Shown here piece by piece: positions 15,666 to 25,110 of a stretch of DNA of 64,000 nucleotides (position 1 is its first letter; each line of letters starts with the position of its first letter). The notes beneath the pieces are model-generated. The model did no database searches. It was not told the DNA's origin and was given only the letters and a program-made list of their open reading frames with translations. A program made the position numbers and the translations under genes. The stretch comes from CALFCE01 sp964411665 (GTDB lineage: Bacteria; Pseudomonadota; Gammaproteobacteria; Granulosicoccales; Granulosicoccaceae): the NCBI GenBank assembly GCA_964411665.1, contig CAYPMR010000006.1, forward strand, positions 30,549-94,548, given 5' to 3'.

Positions 15666-17305
15666 ATAGGAATTTTTCGCACTAGCGTATCGTCAAGTCG
15701 TTGGTAGTTCTCACCATCGAACCATGAGATGATTCTATGTACCTCTACACGAGTTATTGACAGCTCAGAACGTTGTCTCGTGTTGCTATCCGTATACAAA
15801 TACAGCGGCGCTGGAAAATAGTCGAACCATCTTTTCCGATTAAGATCAGCTTGCTTGTTGCTGACGAAATTTATCACGAAATTATCGAAACGCTCCGCTT
15901 TAATCGGATCATACCTGACAGAACCCTGCTGCTCGATAATATTAAATATTTCGTCTTCAGCTGACACAGCACTGAGTTGTTTCGCCAAGTCAAGATCCAG
16001 CGTCGCCCCCCAGGTGATCGGCAATACATTTGATTCTGAGACAAACCCGACGGCATTGAGCGTTAATGGGTACTCATAGGGCGTGAAATAGGCTGGCGTC
16101 AGCACAACAGAATTATCCTGTGAATCAAAAGCTCTAAATTGGTAGACATAGCTTACGGGTGAATCATGCCAACCCAATTCCACCGCGCCCATCCAGTGTG
16201 GGCTCAGAGCAATTAATATTGCAGTAGTTATTTTTGTACGAAAACTCTTTGGGAGCAAAGGATGCCGTAACTGTCCATTGGGTGATCGCCTACTCTTTGT
16301 TGCCTGAGCTTTCTCTCTCTTATACAGTACGAAGTACAGGAAAGCCGTATTGATCACTATCCATTGCCAAAAGAAGATACCTGATACTGCGAATATAATG
16401 ACATGAAAAATCACAGCCAAAACCAACAGCATCCTAAGCAAGAACCCATTAAATAACGCAAAGATAACTGCAGTTTCAAACACCAAAGTGAACAAGACAG
16501 TAAACCTATCAAAATTGGCAAAGATTCTTAAAACCGACGATATTTCTTCATCCATTAAAACACCCAACCATCCACCGGCATAACTGGCTGCGAGCATGTT
16601 ATGTATTTCTCCGTACTCGTGCCAACGAATAAAGTATTTTGCATAAGCTGCGGCCCAGTAATGAGACATGATTACAACGACCGCGAGCCAGAGAAAGACA
16701 CTATCAAGTCGGCGTTTGGTAAAAAATGTAAAAACCATCACCAAGTAAAAAGCCGCCAACAATTTAATTGGCATAGATACTTGAGCGATCGAATAGGCTG
16801 TAAATTCCAGTTCGAACTGTCCTTGCAACAGCCATATAACAGGAAACAGGAACAGCAAGAAACACGGACGCCAGATAGATAAAAGAAACATCGCAATAAG
16901 AAACAACCGGTCAACATGATGGCTGACATCAAGAAGATAGTTATAGCCATAAGTAGAATTTCGCCAAACCACAACGAAAGCTACAAACAGAACAAACAAT
17001 CGTATATTCGAATCACATACATGTTTCCAAGGTAGCTTGATACAAAAATAAATCAGATACAAGGAGACCGCAGCCATACCAAGCAGCAACAATACTGTAT
17101 TGTGAAAAAATAATGCAGACGCTGCATCGCGCACTAGTATTTCACCATCATAGAAACGGGTCGTTGGAAAAAGGCCTTTTTCGAACAGCAGATTGCAAAC
17201 TGCCAGTAATACACTCGCTTTAAGAAAAACACGGAAGAAAAGCGCAGTGTTTTCTTCGTCTACTGAAAAAGATTCAAGTTTATTCACTGGATAATGTTTG
17301 AACAC
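15653..17305 (-). CDS. Large polytopic membrane protein, HTTM-like, function unknown
   Basis: 550 residues. The first 340 or so contain about ten hydrophobic segments; the rest is a soluble C-terminal domain of about 200 residues. Features such as VSHHVDRLFLIAMFLLSIW and FHVIIFAVSGIFFWQW recall HTTM-type membrane proteins (relatives of vitamin K-dependent gamma-carboxylase), but I see no motif that fixes a function. The GTG start at 17305 is the first in frame and fits the hydrophobic profile; another GTG lies six codons in. The last codons and TGA lie inside the GGGTTCA repeat. It converges on the NRPS operon and is not obviously part of it. There is no close neighbour upstream. Confidence 0.75.
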   Translation of the reverse strand: MFKHYPVNKLESFSVDEENTALFFRVFLKASVLLAVCNLLFEKGLFPTTRFYDGEILVRDAASALFFHNTVLLLLGMAAVSLYLIYFCIKLPWKHVCDSNIRLFVLFVAFVVVWRNSTYGYNYLLDVSHHVDRLFLIAMFLLSIWRPCFLLFLFPVIWLLQGQFELEFTAYSIAQVSMPIKLLAAFYLVMVFTFFTKRRLDSVFLWLAVVVIMSHYWAAAYAKYFIRWHEYGEIHNMLAASYAGGWLGVLMDEEISSVLRIFANFDRFTVLFTLVFETAVIFALFNGFLLRMLLVLAVIFHVIIFAVSGIFFWQWIVINTAFLYFVLYKREKAQATKSRRSPNGQLRHPLLPKSFRTKITTAILIALSPHWMGAVELGWHDSPVSYVYQFRAFDSQDNSVVLTPAYFTPYEYPLTLNAVGFVSESNVLPITWGATLDLDLAKQLSAVSAEDEIFNIIEQQGSVRYDPIKAERFDNFVINFVSNKQADLNRKRWFDYFPAPLYLYTDSNTRQRSELSITRVEVHRIISWFDGENYQRLDDTLVRKIPIPEP

Positions 17306-17680
17306 TCAAAGATTATTGCTAAAAAACACTTCATAATCTGTCATCGACCCCGTGCAATACGTGTATAAGCGATCTGATCTGGCTAAGATAAACACTTCTA
17401 CATATAAAAGAATTGGTTATTGACTTATTGAATTTCTTAAGATCTTGTCGTGTCCGACCAGGGGTTGTTACCTTACATATCTTTTGTCTGTTGTTTTAGA
17501 TGACAAACCTGTGACCCTCAGTCTGCAGAGAAGTATAAGCCATTCAATCACACACTGACCCGTGTTACTAACTTCTTGCAACAAGGTGGTTTTATTATCT
17601 ATTCTGGATTGCCAATTCCATGTCAAATGATTTTGTTATGCCGCGATTTTATTATCCTTTCTATAAATCCGACAATTCTC
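17306..17680. other. Intergenic stretch, no gene recognised
   Basis: 375 bases between two minus-strand genes. Short open frames here lack coding character. On the minus strand, TTGCAC, a 16-base spacer and TATGAA lie about 20-60 bases upstream of the membrane-protein start. This could be a weak promoter for it, but the match is poor. I see no repeat or RNA gene. Confidence 0.4.
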
Positions 17681-18163
17681 TTAAATCCAGCGACGTACCT
17701 TCTCGGAATAATCGCTAAACGCGTCACCGAAATGCCTGGCAAGAATTTTTTCTTCCGGTTTGATCTGGAAAATAGTGATATAAAAAACGAAACATACTAC
17801 TGGCACCACACTGACAGGATTACCCAATGCGATTGCAAAAGCTATTAACAGTAACAAGACACCAAGATACATCGGATTTCGGCTGATTCGATAAAAGCCG
17901 TTAGTCACCAGGGCGGTTGTAGCCTGTGGGTCCATTGGATTAACCGTTGTCCGATGACGACGAAAGCTGAGTACCGAACCTAGCCCAAGAGCCATACCAA
18001 GCACCACCAAAAACAATGCGAGTATCAGCCGAATTGTGCCAGCAAGGAAAATCTCGTAACCGGGAAAGCGATACCACAAAAGCCACATCGCAATAGCACA
18101 AACTAATGCCACCAGAGGTGGCGGGATCAACAGTTCAAGATTTTTGATCATCGTCAGTTTCAA
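17681..18163 (-). CDS. Isoprenylcysteine carboxyl methyltransferase (ICMT)-like membrane methyltransferase
   Basis: 160 residues with four to five membrane helices. The C-terminal half carries the ICMT/PEMT signature: GFYRISRNPMYLG (SAM-binding RNPMY), followed near the end by an acidic EEKIL-FG-YSEKVRRWI tail. The family transfers methyl groups to lipid-like or carboxyl acceptors at the membrane; bacterial members are largely uncharacterised and the substrate here is unknown. The start overlaps the end of the upstream pterin-dehydratase fusion gene by 29 bases. An ATG four codons in would also work. The two genes are probably co-transcribed. Confidence 0.82.
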   Translation of the reverse strand: MKLTMIKNLELLIPPPLVALVCAIAMWLLWYRFPGYEIFLAGTIRLILALFLVVLGMALGLGSVLSFRRHRTTVNPMDPQATTALVTNGFYRISRNPMYLGVLLLLIAFAIALGNPVSVVPVVCFVFYITIFQIKPEEKILARHFGDAFSDYSEKVRRWI

Positions 18164-19196
18164 ACACCTTATCCATGTAAGTTGCCAGTGCCAGATCGCG
18201 CTCAGTGATGCATGGATACTCAGCGTCCCAGGTACTCAAGGATACGCTAAGAGACTTGTGACTATTGCACCAGTTAGGGTGGTGATCCGCAATATCACAG
18301 CCTGCTGCAACACGCTCCATAAATGCGATGGCCAGACGAAAAGAATCGAAGCGATAATTCCGCGTCAGTTGCTGTCGCCGTCCATTGCCAGCATTGTCAT
18401 TTTTAACATGGGTGGATTCAGTTTTTACTACCGACCACTGATCAAGCTCCTGTGAGGTAACAGTAGTCAGGCGCTCGTCCGGGACTTGATTTTTTGGGAT
18501 ATAGCGTTTGGCTGGATAACCGTTATCGCTGTTTAGCAACACTGCGCCGGCAGCAACATCCTGATCGACATCTATTTGAGTTGCCACCGTCTTTTCAAAC
18601 ACCGCAGCTTTCAACAACTCGATGTCGTGTACCACATGGCATGGCCTGATTTCGAGCAGAGAAACTCGTCGGCAAACTCGCAAGCTTGCTGTGGACGGCT
18701 CGCTCTTGATCCCTTTAATGCAAACTGGCAAGACACGTTGCTGTGCTTCAATTGCACTGGCTGTAAAGTGGACTATTTGAGATAGATGAGTATCTGGCTT
18801 ACTGGAATCGTTAACGCTAGTGCGCTTGTTATTCGAATCAACGGTAGTTGATTGTTCCTCGATGAATTTACACAGGCTGTTGTACTGCTGCTCATCAAGC
18901 AATACAACGGTTATATCGAAAAGCTCGAGAGATGCGGATTCAATGCTGTTCTTTTCGATGCCGTCGTCGCGCAACACTGTCTGTGACACAGCGGGATTGT
19001 TGTCCTTGCTACCACCAATAGCTCGCAGTGCACAAACCAGACACTCGATGCCAGGACCGTTCGGGTCACTGGCAAGACTGGCGCTGCAAAGCAAATTAAG
19101 CTTAAAGTTGGAATAGTCGTATTGTTTGATACCTGATTGCTCTGTATCGCGTGACCAGCAGGCATTGTACAACGCCGGCTTGTAACTACAACCCAA
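18135..19196 (-). CDS. Pterin-4a-carbinolamine dehydratase domain fused to an unknown N-terminal region
   Basis: 353 residues. The last 100 or so are a pterin-4a-carbinolamine dehydratase: a Trp near the domain start, NYRFDSFRLAIAFM, the catalytic HHPNW and a closing ITERDLALA-YMD. That enzyme dehydrates 4a-hydroxytetrahydropterin after aromatic amino-acid hydroxylation, or acts as a coactivator. Free bacterial versions are about 95-120 residues, so the 250-residue N-terminal part is extra. It contains CLVCALRAIGG, an acidic ELFDITVVLLDE stretch and CRRVSLLEIRPCHVV, and I do not recognise it. The first start available is TTG at 19196, within a short CAACCCAACTA duplication, so the true start is uncertain. 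No phenylalanine hydroxylase gene is nearby. It overlaps the ICMT-like gene. Confidence 0.75.
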   Translation of the reverse strand: MGCSYKPALYNACWSRDTEQSGIKQYDYSNFKLNLLCSASLASDPNGPGIECLVCALRAIGGSKDNNPAVSQTVLRDDGIEKNSIESASLELFDITVVLLDEQQYNSLCKFIEEQSTTVDSNNKRTSVNDSSKPDTHLSQIVHFTASAIEAQQRVLPVCIKGIKSEPSTASLRVCRRVSLLEIRPCHVVHDIELLKAAVFEKTVATQIDVDQDVAAGAVLLNSDNGYPAKRYIPKNQVPDERLTTVTSQELDQWSVVKTESTHVKNDNAGNGRRQQLTRNYRFDSFRLAIAFMERVAAGCDIADHHPNWCNSHKSLSVSLSTWDAEYPCITERDLALATYMDKVFETDDDQKS

Positions 19197-19322
19197 CTAC
19201 AACCCAACTACACACCAATTACCAACCAACTACAATCCCGGCAACAACCTGTCATCAAACGTGCACAAATTCGCACCACCCCGCAAGCCTGTGTCTTTAC
19301 GGGTTGGAAACAGCCGAAGGTT

Positions 19323-20609
19323 TTAGATTTTTTGCCTGAACGCTGACTTGCCGGCGTATTGCGCACGATCGCCAAGATACTCTTCAATGCGCAGCAATTG
19401 GTTGTATTTGGCAATTCGATCAGAGCGTGACAAGCTGCCAGTTTTGATCTGGCGAGCATTAGTGGCAACAGATAAATCCGCAATGGTCGTGTCTTCCGTT
19501 TCACCCGAGCGGTGTGATGTTACCGTGGTGTAGCCAGCACCATGCGCCATATCGATTGTCTCAAGTGTTTCTGTCAAGGTACCGATCTGGTTAACCTTAA
19601 CAAGAACAGAATTAGCAATCCCTTCTTCTATACCCCTGGCAACGATCTTTGGATTAGTAACAAAAAGATCATCACCAACCAGTTGAATTTTGTCTCGTAA
19701 CCGATCCGACAATAACTTCCAGCCATCCCAGTCACTTTCATCAAGTCCGTCTTCTATCGATATGATCGGATACTTATCTACCCACTCTGCCAGATAATCA
19801 ACAAACTCGGCTGCATTGAACTGTCGCCCCTCGGAAGCCAAATCGTAGACACCGTTTTTGCAAAATTCCGAGCTAGCCACATCAAGCGCCAGATAGACAT
19901 CAACACCGGCTTTAAAGCCTGCTTTGTCAATGGCAATCAATATGGTTTCTATGGCTTCTTCGTTTGATGAGAGATTCGGTGCGAAGCCACCTTCATCACC
20001 AACGTTGGTATTCATGCCACGGGACTGCAACACTCCACGCAGACTGTGAAAGATTTCAGCGCCATAGCGCAATGCTTCAGCAAAGCTCGGTGCGCCGACA
20101 GGCATCACCATGAATTCCTGAATATCGACACTATTATCAGCATGTGACCCGCCGTTAATGATGTTCATCATCGGCACAGGCAAGTTAACCGCACTCTCGC
20201 CACCAAGATATTCAAACAACGGTTTTTTGTGTTTGTTCGCAGCAGCATGTGCACAGGCGAGAGACACACCCAGCAAGGCATTAGCACCAAGCCGATCCTT
20301 GTTATCAGTGCCATCGAGCGTGAGCATAGTCCGATCAATAGCAGTCTGATCGTCAACGTCCTTACCGACTATCGCATCGCGAATCTCAGTGTTTACGTTC
20401 TTGACAGCCTTCAACACACCCTTACCCAGGTAGCGCCCGCTATCACCGTCACGCAGCTCAAGTGCTTCGCGAATACCGGTTGATGCACCAGATGGCACAA
20501 CTGCGCTTCCCTTTACGCCATCAGAGAGCGTGACAATGGCTTCAACGGTTGGATTTCCGCGCGAGTCCAGCACTTCCCGGGCATGCACGTCGGATATCGT
20601 AGTACTCAT
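19323..20609 (-). CDS. eno: Enolase
   Basis: 428 residues, normal length. It interconverts 2-phosphoglycerate and phosphoenolpyruvate in glycolysis and, in proteobacteria, is also an RNA degradosome component. Visible signatures are DSRGNPTVE at the N-terminus, GSHADNSVDIQEFM, the metal ligands in SIEDGLDE and QLVGDDL, the catalytic Lys in KVNQIGTL, and SHRSGETEDT. A GGAGA ribosome site lies about 10 bases before the ATG at 20609. The gene ends the kdsA-eno pair typical of gammaproteobacteria, 26 bases after kdsA. Confidence 0.98.
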   Translation of the reverse strand: MSTTISDVHAREVLDSRGNPTVEAIVTLSDGVKGSAVVPSGASTGIREALELRDGDSGRYLGKGVLKAVKNVNTEIRDAIVGKDVDDQTAIDRTMLTLDGTDNKDRLGANALLGVSLACAHAAANKHKKPLFEYLGGESAVNLPVPMMNIINGGSHADNSVDIQEFMVMPVGAPSFAEALRYGAEIFHSLRGVLQSRGMNTNVGDEGGFAPNLSSNEEAIETILIAIDKAGFKAGVDVYLALDVASSEFCKNGVYDLASEGRQFNAAEFVDYLAEWVDKYPIISIEDGLDESDWDGWKLLSDRLRDKIQLVGDDLFVTNPKIVARGIEEGIANSVLVKVNQIGTLTETLETIDMAHGAGYTTVTSHRSGETEDTTIADLSVATNARQIKTGSLSRSDRIAKYNQLLRIEEYLGDRAQYAGKSAFRQKI

Positions 20610-20635
20610 AGTGTCTCCACTTTATAAAATCAGGT

Positions 20636-21475
20636 TCATTGCATCAGAGCATCTTCAGCAAAAGGATGCTGCTTAACTGTGCGATCTATGTCCATAAGCT
20701 GTGCCAACAGCACTTCCAGTTGATCCAGGGGCCAGGCATTAGGTCCATCACAGAGTGCTTTCTCAGGATCAGGATGAGTTTCCATAAACACTCCGGCAAC
20801 GCCCGCAGCAACGGCAGAGCGAGCCAGTACCGGCACAAACTCACGCTGCCCGCCGGATGTACTTCCCTCACCGCCGGGTAACTGCACGGAGTGTGTCGCA
20901 TCAAATACGACCGGCGCACCACTTTGGCGCATAATGGCCAGGGAGCGCATATCAGACACCAGTGTGTTGTAGCCAAAGGATACACCGCGCTCACACAACA
21001 TGATGTTCCTGTTACCGGTTGCCAGCGCTTTTTCAAGCACATTTTGCATATCTGCCGGTGCCAAAAACTGCCCTTTCTTTATGTTAACCGGCTTGCCGGT
21101 AGCTGCCACAGCCTGAATAAAATTCGACTGGCGGCATAAAAACGCAGGCGTTTGCAGTACATCGACCACGTCAGCAACTTCTGTCAAAGGCGTACCGTCA
21201 TGCACATCGGTCAAGATCGGCAGATCAAAGGTATTTTTAACCTTTTCCAGTATTCTTAAACCCTCTTCCATACCCGGGCCACGATAACTGTCTACCGAGG
21301 AACGATTGGCTTTATCGAAAGAGGATTTATATATCAGTGGTAGTGACAGTTTGTCGGCGATCAGGCGCAGTGTTTCTGCTGTTTCAAGCGCCAGGGATTC
21401 AGATTCGATAACACAGGGACCAGCGATCAGGAACAGAGGTTTGTTATTGCCAACTTCAAAGTGACACAGTTTCAT
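20636..21475 (-). CDS. kdsA: 3-deoxy-8-phosphooctulonate synthase
   Basis: 279 residues. It condenses phosphoenolpyruvate with arabinose-5-phosphate to give KDO-8-phosphate for the lipopolysaccharide inner core. The (beta/alpha)8 enzyme shows GPCVIESE at the start, KSSFDKANRSS, DVHDGTPLTEVADVVD, QTPAFLCRQ, and the active-site KKGQFLAP. It overlaps the pyrG end by 20 bases and lies just before eno, the conserved pyrG-kdsA-eno order. Its presence shows a Gram-negative outer membrane with KDO. Confidence 0.98.
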   Translation of the reverse strand: MKLCHFEVGNNKPLFLIAGPCVIESESLALETAETLRLIADKLSLPLIYKSSFDKANRSSVDSYRGPGMEEGLRILEKVKNTFDLPILTDVHDGTPLTEVADVVDVLQTPAFLCRQSNFIQAVAATGKPVNIKKGQFLAPADMQNVLEKALATGNRNIMLCERGVSFGYNTLVSDMRSLAIMRQSGAPVVFDATHSVQLPGGEGSTSGGQREFVPVLARSAVAAGVAGVFMETHPDPEKALCDGPNAWPLDQLEVLLAQLMDIDRTVKQHPFAEDALMQ

Positions 21476-23102
21476 TTGATTCGGTCTTTTGCATCCGATG
21501 GGTCAGGGCAGCACCAATAAATCCAGTGAAAAGCGGGTGACCATCGCGAGGGGTGGAGGTGTATTCCGGATGGAACTGGCAACCAATAAACCAGGGATGT
21601 TCGGGTAGCTCAACCATCTCGACCAACACTTGTTCCCCGGTTGATTCTGCAGAAACAACGAGACCAGCCCCACTGAGTTGCTCGCGGTAGGTGTTGTTAA
21701 ATTCATAACGGTGCCGGTGGCGCTCGGTTATCTCCTCGACACCATAGGCAGTTGCAGCCAGAGAGCCCGGTTTTAAATGGCAAAGCTGACCACCCAAACG
21801 CATGGTACCGCCAAGATCAGAGTCTTCGGATCGTTGCTCAATGTGACCATCCTGCTCCTGCCATTCAGTTACAAGTGCAATCACGGGATCAGGGGTTGAA
21901 GGGTCAAACTCACTGCTGTTGGCCGACTCAATCCCCGCACAATGTCTGGCAAAATCGATCACAGCGACCTGCATGCCGAGACATATACCCAGATAGGGAA
22001 TCTCATTCTCACGTGCCAGTCGTGCCGCGAGTACTTTGCCTTCAACTCCGCGCAGACCAAATCCACCCGGCACCAGTATGGCGTCGAGTGCCATAAGATG
22101 AGCCGTGTTGCCCTGCTCCAGAAATTCCGCATCAACATATTCAATATTGACACGGCAGGACAGTTGGACGCCGGCATGCACCAACGCTTCATTCAACGAC
22201 TTGTAGGACTCAGTCAACTCGGTATATTTGCCGACCATACCGACGGTCACTTCGTGTTGCGGATTCATAATGCGGTGCACAACATGTGTCCAGTCACTCA
22301 GATCAGCTGCGGGTAGTTGCATCCCGAACTGCGCAACAACCAGATCATCCAATCCCTGGACATGCAGCAATCGCGGCAGATCATATATACAACTGACGTC
22401 GGTGGCAGCTATAACCGCTTCTTCTGCCACGTTGGTGAACAGGGCAATTTTTCTGCGATCATTGTCGGGCAGAGGGCGATCTGCGCGGCACAACAATACA
22501 TCGGGTTGTATGCCGATGGAGCGGAGTTCTTTAACCGAGTGCTGAGTCGGCTTGGTTTTCATCTCACCGGCAGCTGAAATATAAGGCACGAGCGTCAGAT
22601 GCATAAACATAGTACGACGTCTGCCAAGCTCGACACCCAGTTGCCGGATGGCTTCCAGGAAAGGCAGGGATTCGATATCGCCGACGGTGCCTCCAATTTC
22701 AATTAAAGCCACGTCAACCTCGCCACTACCCACAATTATCCGCCGCTTGATTTCGTCAGTGATGTGCGGGATAACCTGTACGGTTGCACCCAGATAATCA
22801 CCACGGCGCTCACGCGAAATGACTGTTTCGTAGACGCGGCCGGTTGTGAATGTGTGATGCTGGTGTGTTTTGATGCGTACGAAGCGTTCGTAATGGCCGA
22901 GATCCAGATCAGTCTCCGCACCGTCTTCGGTGACAAACACCTCACCATGTTGATAAGGGCTCATGGTGCCTGGATCCACATTAATATAGGGATCCAGTTT
23001 GAGCATCGCGATACTTAAACCACGCGCTTCGAGCAGAGCTGCCAGAGAGGCGGCAGAAATTCCCTTGCCTAGCGACGAAACGACTCCGCCAGTGACAAAC
23101 AT
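21456..23102 (-). CDS. pyrG: CTP synthase
   Basis: Converts UTP to CTP with glutamine as nitrogen donor. The N-terminal synthetase domain has FVTGGVVSSLGKG and DPYINVDPGTMSPYQHGEV; the C-terminal glutaminase domain has the nucleophile elbow GICLGMQ and the His/Glu of FHPEYTS. The start is a problem. The frame is open to an ATG at 23288, but that adds 62 unrelated residues. The ATG at 23102 gives 548 residues, close to the usual 545, yet begins inside the normally conserved YIFVTGG stretch. An AGGAG lies 16 bases upstream of it, too far for that ATG. An ATG at 23180 is a third option. I prefer 23102 on length alone. Confidence 0.93.
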   Translation of the reverse strand: MFVTGGVVSSLGKGISAASLAALLEARGLSIAMLKLDPYINVDPGTMSPYQHGEVFVTEDGAETDLDLGHYERFVRIKTHQHHTFTTGRVYETVISRERRGDYLGATVQVIPHITDEIKRRIIVGSGEVDVALIEIGGTVGDIESLPFLEAIRQLGVELGRRRTMFMHLTLVPYISAAGEMKTKPTQHSVKELRSIGIQPDVLLCRADRPLPDNDRRKIALFTNVAEEAVIAATDVSCIYDLPRLLHVQGLDDLVVAQFGMQLPAADLSDWTHVVHRIMNPQHEVTVGMVGKYTELTESYKSLNEALVHAGVQLSCRVNIEYVDAEFLEQGNTAHLMALDAILVPGGFGLRGVEGKVLAARLARENEIPYLGICLGMQVAVIDFARHCAGIESANSSEFDPSTPDPVIALVTEWQEQDGHIEQRSEDSDLGGTMRLGGQLCHLKPGSLAATAYGVEEITERHRHRYEFNNTYREQLSGAGLVVSAESTGEQVLVEMVELPEHPWFIGCQFHPEYTSTPRDGHPLFTGFIGAALTHRMQKTESNETVSL

Positions 23103-23300
23103 GTAGCACGTATCAGTACTCCTGGCACTGGCCAGTAAATCACTGACACTGGTGTACTGCTGATCATGCTTGCGTCGCATGACCCGGCTATCCCAACCGG
23201 CGTCGGATTCGCGGTCAGATTGGGATGCTGAAGGATGTCTGGTTGTATTAATAATTTCCGTCCAGGCTAATATTGGGCTGATCGGCAATGAAAACCGAAG

Positions 23301-23335
23301 TTGTTCGAAGTTGCTCGAAGTTGCTCGAAGTTGCT
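23301..23335. repeat. Short 10-bp tandem repeat TTGCTCGAAG
   Basis: Three full units (the first TTGTTCGAAG, then two TTGCTCGAAG) and a partial fourth. It lies just upstream of the longest possible pyrG frame. No function is evident. Confidence 0.85.
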
Positions 23336-23398
23336 ATAACGGTGTCTGCTCTGTAATCGCTACCGATTTTGTTACCACTGGCTTTGTAATCACTGGTT

Positions 23399-23521
23399 TT
23401 GGAAACGGCTATTGAAAAAACCTTCGGCGAAACCGGCGACAAAGTTAAACTTTCGGGTCCACGCAAACAGTGCGTGTTTATCGATTGGGACGGCAGCAAA
23501 CAATACCAGAATCGCGCTTAA
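23399..23521 (+). pseudogene. Possible C-terminal remnant of a lost protein gene, or a 40-residue small protein
   Basis: A plus-strand frame of 40 codons that starts, at best, with TTG and ends at TAA 23519-23521. Unlike the surrounding shadow frames, its translation looks like real protein: charged and balanced, with stretches such as KVKLSGPRKQCVFIDW and DGSKQYQNRA. An in-frame TAA lies 12 bases before the TTG, and no ribosome site is visible. I do not recognise the family. It could be the tail of a gene whose front has been lost, or chance. Confidence 0.25.
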
Positions 23522-23628
23522 ATAAGAACCTTTCCTGTCATTGACTTCAGTCAGGTTTAAGGTTGTCGATTCCCTAAGTCATCATGGCGTTCATCGCAGG
23601 TCAGTTGCACGACAGAGGAAGTGTCGTG

Positions 23629-25110
23629 TCAGCCTTCATCCTTCTTATGGCGACTGGACACAGCAATTTTCCAGATTGCAGCCAGTTCGTCGTTTACATA
23701 AATTAACGGCACAAGACTGCGTTGCCATGGCGGCAGCCCTGCCTCTTGCATCAATTTTTTTACTGATTTATGCATAACCGGCCGCCCCACAGCCAGTCGC
23801 TCACCTCCATCTCGGCTACGCACCTTTATGCGCGCATTGGTGGGTAAACTCAGCCCCTGTGCAGCCAGATCCGCACGTGACAGGCTAAGACCTATTTCGG
23901 GAATAGCCAACTCACCCTGCCCATCCGGCCATGTGTGCTCGAAAGCTGTACACAGCAATACGGGCGGGTGCAACAAGTACAGGCGATCCCGATAGCGACG
24001 AAGCTCATATCCGCGCGTTCTAGCTGTGCCAGCAGATGTCGGGTTTTGCAGCAGCTCTTGTTCAATCTGTTGCAACAAAGCCGTTGGTGGCATGAGCAGA
24101 CCGTTGGAATGTATCCAGCAACGCAAAACATTGAATCGCCTCTCAACAGACAGAGATAAAAGCGCATCCACATCAAGCGAGTCCGATGTCGCCTGATCAT
24201 CGAGCATCACGGTGAGGTCATCATGTGCTAACTCATTCAGAACCGAACTTGCAGCAGCGCTGTGCGTCGCCGTCCGCGATAAGGTGCGCTTGGCGGCAGG
24301 CCAGCGCTGTGTCAGTCGAGGCATGATTTGCTGTCGAATGAAGTTTCGATCAAAACGCTCGTCAGCATTGGTCGGATCTTCAATGCTGACAAGCCCAAAG
24401 TGTTGAGCGTAGGCTTCGAGATCCATGCGCAGACATTCCAGGAACGGGCGCAATAGCAGACCGTGCGCAAACTCTCTTTGTGCAGGCATCGCTGCCAACC
24501 CACCCGGACCACTGCCGCGCAATGCCTGTAACAAAAAGGTTTCAGCCTGATCGTCAGCATGTTGAGCCAGCAACAGATAGTCATCCGCATTCATCTGCTC
24601 GGCAAACGCTTTATAGCGCGCACTCCTGGCTGCTGCCTCCGGACCGGAACGTTTCAATTCTTGTGAAAATTCATCATCATGTTTCACGTGATGAACCTGA
24701 CATTTGATGCCTAGCAGATTCGCCGTTCGGGTACAGTGCGTTGCCCAGTCGTGACTTTCGCTTTGCAAATTGTGATTAATGTGGACGGCTAACAGCCGAG
24801 AGTTAACGATTGCGGCGGGGTCTGAAACAGCCATATGGCTTTTACTGGATGTATCGGCCGCATTCGGCACACTGGCCAACGCCTGGGACAGACAGTGCAG
24901 TAAGACATGGGAATCCAGACCACCACTGTACGCAACCAGCAAGCGTCCGGTACTAACGCCTGCAAGCCGATCAATTAATTTGCTTATCGCTTGTTGTGGC
25001 GCCCGCAAGTCGCCTGGGATTTTTTCTGCAATCCGGTCCGTAATTTCACCAGCAACATCGGCGAACTCATCTGCGCGCTTAACTGGAGGCCTCTTCACGA
25101 AATTCACCAT
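23629..25110 (-). CDS. tilS: tRNA(Ile)-lysidine synthetase
   Basis: Modifies C34 of the AUA-reading tRNA-Ile to lysidine, using ATP and lysine, which sets codon meaning. The N-terminal PP-loop reads VAYSGGLDSHVLL; LLAQHADDQAETFLLQALRGSG is the family-specific block; the C-terminal TilS domain follows (SRDGGERL near the end). The frame is open to 25149, but the ATG at 25110 gives a more normal length and a 32-base overlap with the accA end, so I chose it. It lies between accA and pyrG in the usual gammaproteobacterial order. Confidence 0.95.
   Translation of the reverse strand: MVNFVKRPPVKRADEFADVAGEITDRIAEKIPGDLRAPQQAISKLIDRLAGVSTGRLLVAYSGGLDSHVLLHCLSQALASVPNAADTSSKSHMAVSDPAAIVNSRLLAVHINHNLQSESHDWATHCTRTANLLGIKCQVHHVKHDDEFSQELKRSGPEAAARSARYKAFAEQMNADDYLLLAQHADDQAETFLLQALRGSGPGGLAAMPAQREFAHGLLLRPFLECLRMDLEAYAQHFGLVSIEDPTNADERFDRNFIRQQIMPRLTQRWPAAKRTLSRTATHSAAASSVLNELAHDDLTVMLDDQATSDSLDVDALLSLSVERRFNVLRCWIHSNGLLMPPTALLQQIEQELLQNPTSAGTARTRGYELRRYRDRLYLLHPPVLLCTAFEHTWPDGQGELAIPEIGLSLSRADLAAQGLSLPTNARIKVRSRDGGERLAVGRPVMHKSVKKLMQEAGLPPWQRSLVPLIYVNDELAAIWKIAVSSRHKKDEG

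Larger units (their letters stand above)
23103..23628. other. pyrG-tilS interval with a 10-bp repeat and a possible gene remnant
   Basis: About 340-525 bases, depending on the true pyrG start. The interval holds the decamer repeat at 23301-23335 and the short plus-strand frame at 23399-23521, described separately. The rest shows no gene, promoter or terminator that I can support. Confidence 0.4.

Noticed and set aside
17576..17848. Plus-strand frame of 90 codons
   Set aside because: It runs into the antisense of the ICMT-like gene; no ribosome site or family.
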